5,701 bases of DNA. Source: Pirellulales bacterium (GTDB lineage: Bacteria; Planctomycetota; Planctomycetia; Pirellulales; Thermoguttaceae). How positions within the stretch are numbered: the first letter of the stretch is position 1; every line of letters begins with the position of its first letter. Shown piece by piece: positions 4,848 through 5,701 of this stretch. Both the position numbers and the translations under genes were made by a program. The notes beneath the pieces are model-generated. The model was given only the letters and a program-made list of their open reading frames with translations. It was not told where the DNA came from and made no database searches. The stretch lies in the NCBI GenBank assembly GCA_030617125.1, contig JAUWWA010000145.1, positions 1 to 5,701 on the forward strand. Reading direction: 5' to 3'.

Positions 4848-5309
4848 ATGGCCAAGATTTCGGCAAATGTTGCAGCGTTTGCGCTGATCGCCTTGTCGAT
4901 CGGCTTTAACATCTGGCGATACCCGGTGGTTTGGGACATGGTCGCAAGGTCACCCTGTCTTTCGCAGTCGAACCAGTCGGCGCCGTCGGCAGCGATGACG
5001 GAACCGAACAAGTCAACGGCGCCGACCGTCGCGCTGCAGGCCGTGTGCCCTCGCTTGCCGGGAGGCGAGCAGTGCGAGTTGACCGAAGGCCTTGCTTCCG
5101 ATGACGTAGTGGCACACCGAATTACCGGCCGACTGGTTCGAGTGGTGCATCCCCTGGGGAATCCGAACGAGGTGTATCCGCCCCTATCTGATCCGCAGGT
5201 CGTCCGCTTACCGTCGGTTGATCGGATCGCGCCGGTTCCAGCGAGTCGTTCGCTGCCATCGTTTGCGGAGCATCAACCTTTGAGCTACCCCGCCACTGGG
5301 ATCGAGTGA
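4848..5309 (+). CDS. Small membrane-anchored hypothetical protein
   Basis: A 153-residue protein of unknown function. Residues 5-22 (SANVAAFALIALSIGFNI) are a single hydrophobic segment near the N-terminus, followed by WRYPVVWDMV. This block looks conserved in small planctomycete proteins, though I cannot name the family. The rest is polar, rich in proline and serine, and probably largely disordered and extracytoplasmic. Two cysteines (C67 and C76, in CPRLPGGEQC) could form a disulfide. The segment HRITGRLVRVVHPLGNPNEVYPPLSDP (90-116) is the most ordered-looking part. The ATG at 4848 is chosen because it puts the hydrophobic segment at the N-terminus and GAGAG lies shortly upstream. The in-frame ATG at 4746 would add 34 residues read from the repeat-containing intergenic region. 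No operon partner is present. Downstream there is a T-run (5328-5333) without an evident hairpin. Confidence 0.65.
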   Translation: MAKISANVAAFALIALSIGFNIWRYPVVWDMVARSPCLSQSNQSAPSAAMTEPNKSTAPTVALQAVCPRLPGGEQCELTEGLASDDVVAHRITGRLVRVVHPLGNPNEVYPPLSDPQVVRLPSVDRIAPVPASRSLPSFAEHQPLSYPATGIE

Positions 5310-5482
5310 TTACAACGGAAACAACCTTTTTTGCAGCCAACTCATGGTAGCTGGGATTCTCTGCGGCGTTTGGCGGCGTTTTCGTCGAATCGCAGCCACC
5401 CGTGCAAAATCGGCGTTGCTGGCCTTGTGTCCTGCGGTGCTACGAATATGCTAGGGGCTTCGCCCGAGAATACTGCCCTGAT

Positions 5483-5555
5483 GCCCCCTTAGCTCAACTG
5501 GCAGAGCATCTGACTCTTAATCAGAGGGTTGGAGGTTCGAGTCCTCCAGGGGGCA
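5483..5555 (+). tRNA. tRNA-Lys (anticodon CTT)
   Basis: A full 73-base cloverleaf can be drawn by eye. The acceptor stem is GCCCCCT (5483-5489) with AGGGGGC (5548-5554) and discriminator A5555. The D stem is GCTC/GAGC with a GG-containing loop. The anticodon stem is TCTGA (5509-5513)/TCAGA (5521-5525) with loop CTCTTAA and anticodon CTT at 5516-5518. The variable loop has five bases, and the T stem is GGAGG/CCTCC around TTCGAGT. All stems are perfectly paired. It reads lysine codon AAG. The 3' CCA is not encoded, so it must be added by the nucleotidyltransferase. The gene stands alone, with no other tRNA in the window. Confidence 0.97.
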
Positions 5556-5701
5556 CTCTCGTCATCTGTCGCCACTTGTCGCCGGCCTTCGCCTAAGTCC
5601 CTGCCCGGTAAGGCTTTCCGGCAACCCCGTTCATCGGTATCGCGTCTCCGACCCTTGCCACCACTCGCCACCGGTGTGCACGATTCGCCGTCCAACTGCA
5701 C
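5556..5701. other. Region downstream of tRNA-Lys, no gene seen
   Basis: The last 146 bases contain no supported gene. They hold loosely repeated CGCCAC/GCCACC motifs (for example around 5569-5584 and 5655-5673) of the kind often seen beside tRNA genes used as integration sites. No integrase or second copy of the tRNA 3' end is visible before the window ends. Confidence 0.3.

Noticed and set aside
5402..5596. Plus-strand 64-residue frame containing PLAQLAEHLTLNQRVGGSS
   Set aside because: This is a reading of the tRNA-Lys gene; such peptides are a well-known annotation artefact.
5489..5701. Minus-strand 70-residue frame ending WRTRTSNPLIKSQMLCQLS
   Set aside because: It is the antisense reading of the same tRNA gene, another common artefact.

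Overview
The window reads as a GC-rich bacterial chromosome segment, most likely from a planctomycete (Pirellulales-like). The basis is the style of the STAS-domain and anti-sigma-type ATPase pair, an Uma2-family nuclease gene, and three small proteins that look like lineage-restricted planctomycete families. The assignment comes from recognising sequence patterns, not from a search. No plasmid, phage or transposase gene is visible.

Layout. Positions 1-189 hold the 3' end of an unrecognised plus-strand gene. It converges on a minus-strand Uma2-family (DUF820) endonuclease gene (309-857) across a gap with a GC-rich hairpin. Divergent from Uma2 is a plus-strand DUF790 gene (991-2190), related to the archaeal XPB partner nuclease Bax1. 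It converges on a minus-strand gene for a basic, lysine/arginine-tailed protein of unknown function (2212-2799). Further right on the minus strand lie an RsbW/SpoIIAB-like ATPase (2921-3352) and a STAS anti-sigma-factor antagonist (3396-3749). The antagonist is transcribed first, from a good sigma-70-like promoter. Upstream is a minus-strand gene for a membrane-anchored protein (3981-4478), separated from the STAS gene by three consecutive small hairpins, two of which are near-identical copies. A 369-bp divergent intergenic region (4479-4847) carries a perfect 12-bp palindrome of LacI-family operator type and a degenerate TCATTCG repeat. It is followed by a plus-strand gene for a small membrane-anchored protein (4848-5309) and a tRNA-Lys(CTT) gene (5483-5555). 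The last 146 bases show no gene.

Function. STAS antagonist plus HATPase is the core of a partner-switching module: the kinase phosphorylates the antagonist and sequesters a sigma factor or other target. Neither the target nor the PP2C phosphatase that resets the switch is in the window. The DUF790 gene is unusual in having no XPB-type helicase beside it here. Uma2, on the opposite strand with its own promoter, occupies the adjacent position. Most of the window is ordinary chromosome, and I see no clear evidence of a wholly new multi-gene system. The items most worth a second look are the orphan DUF790 nuclease next to Uma2, the repeated hairpins at 3911-3974, and the two operator-like palindromes.
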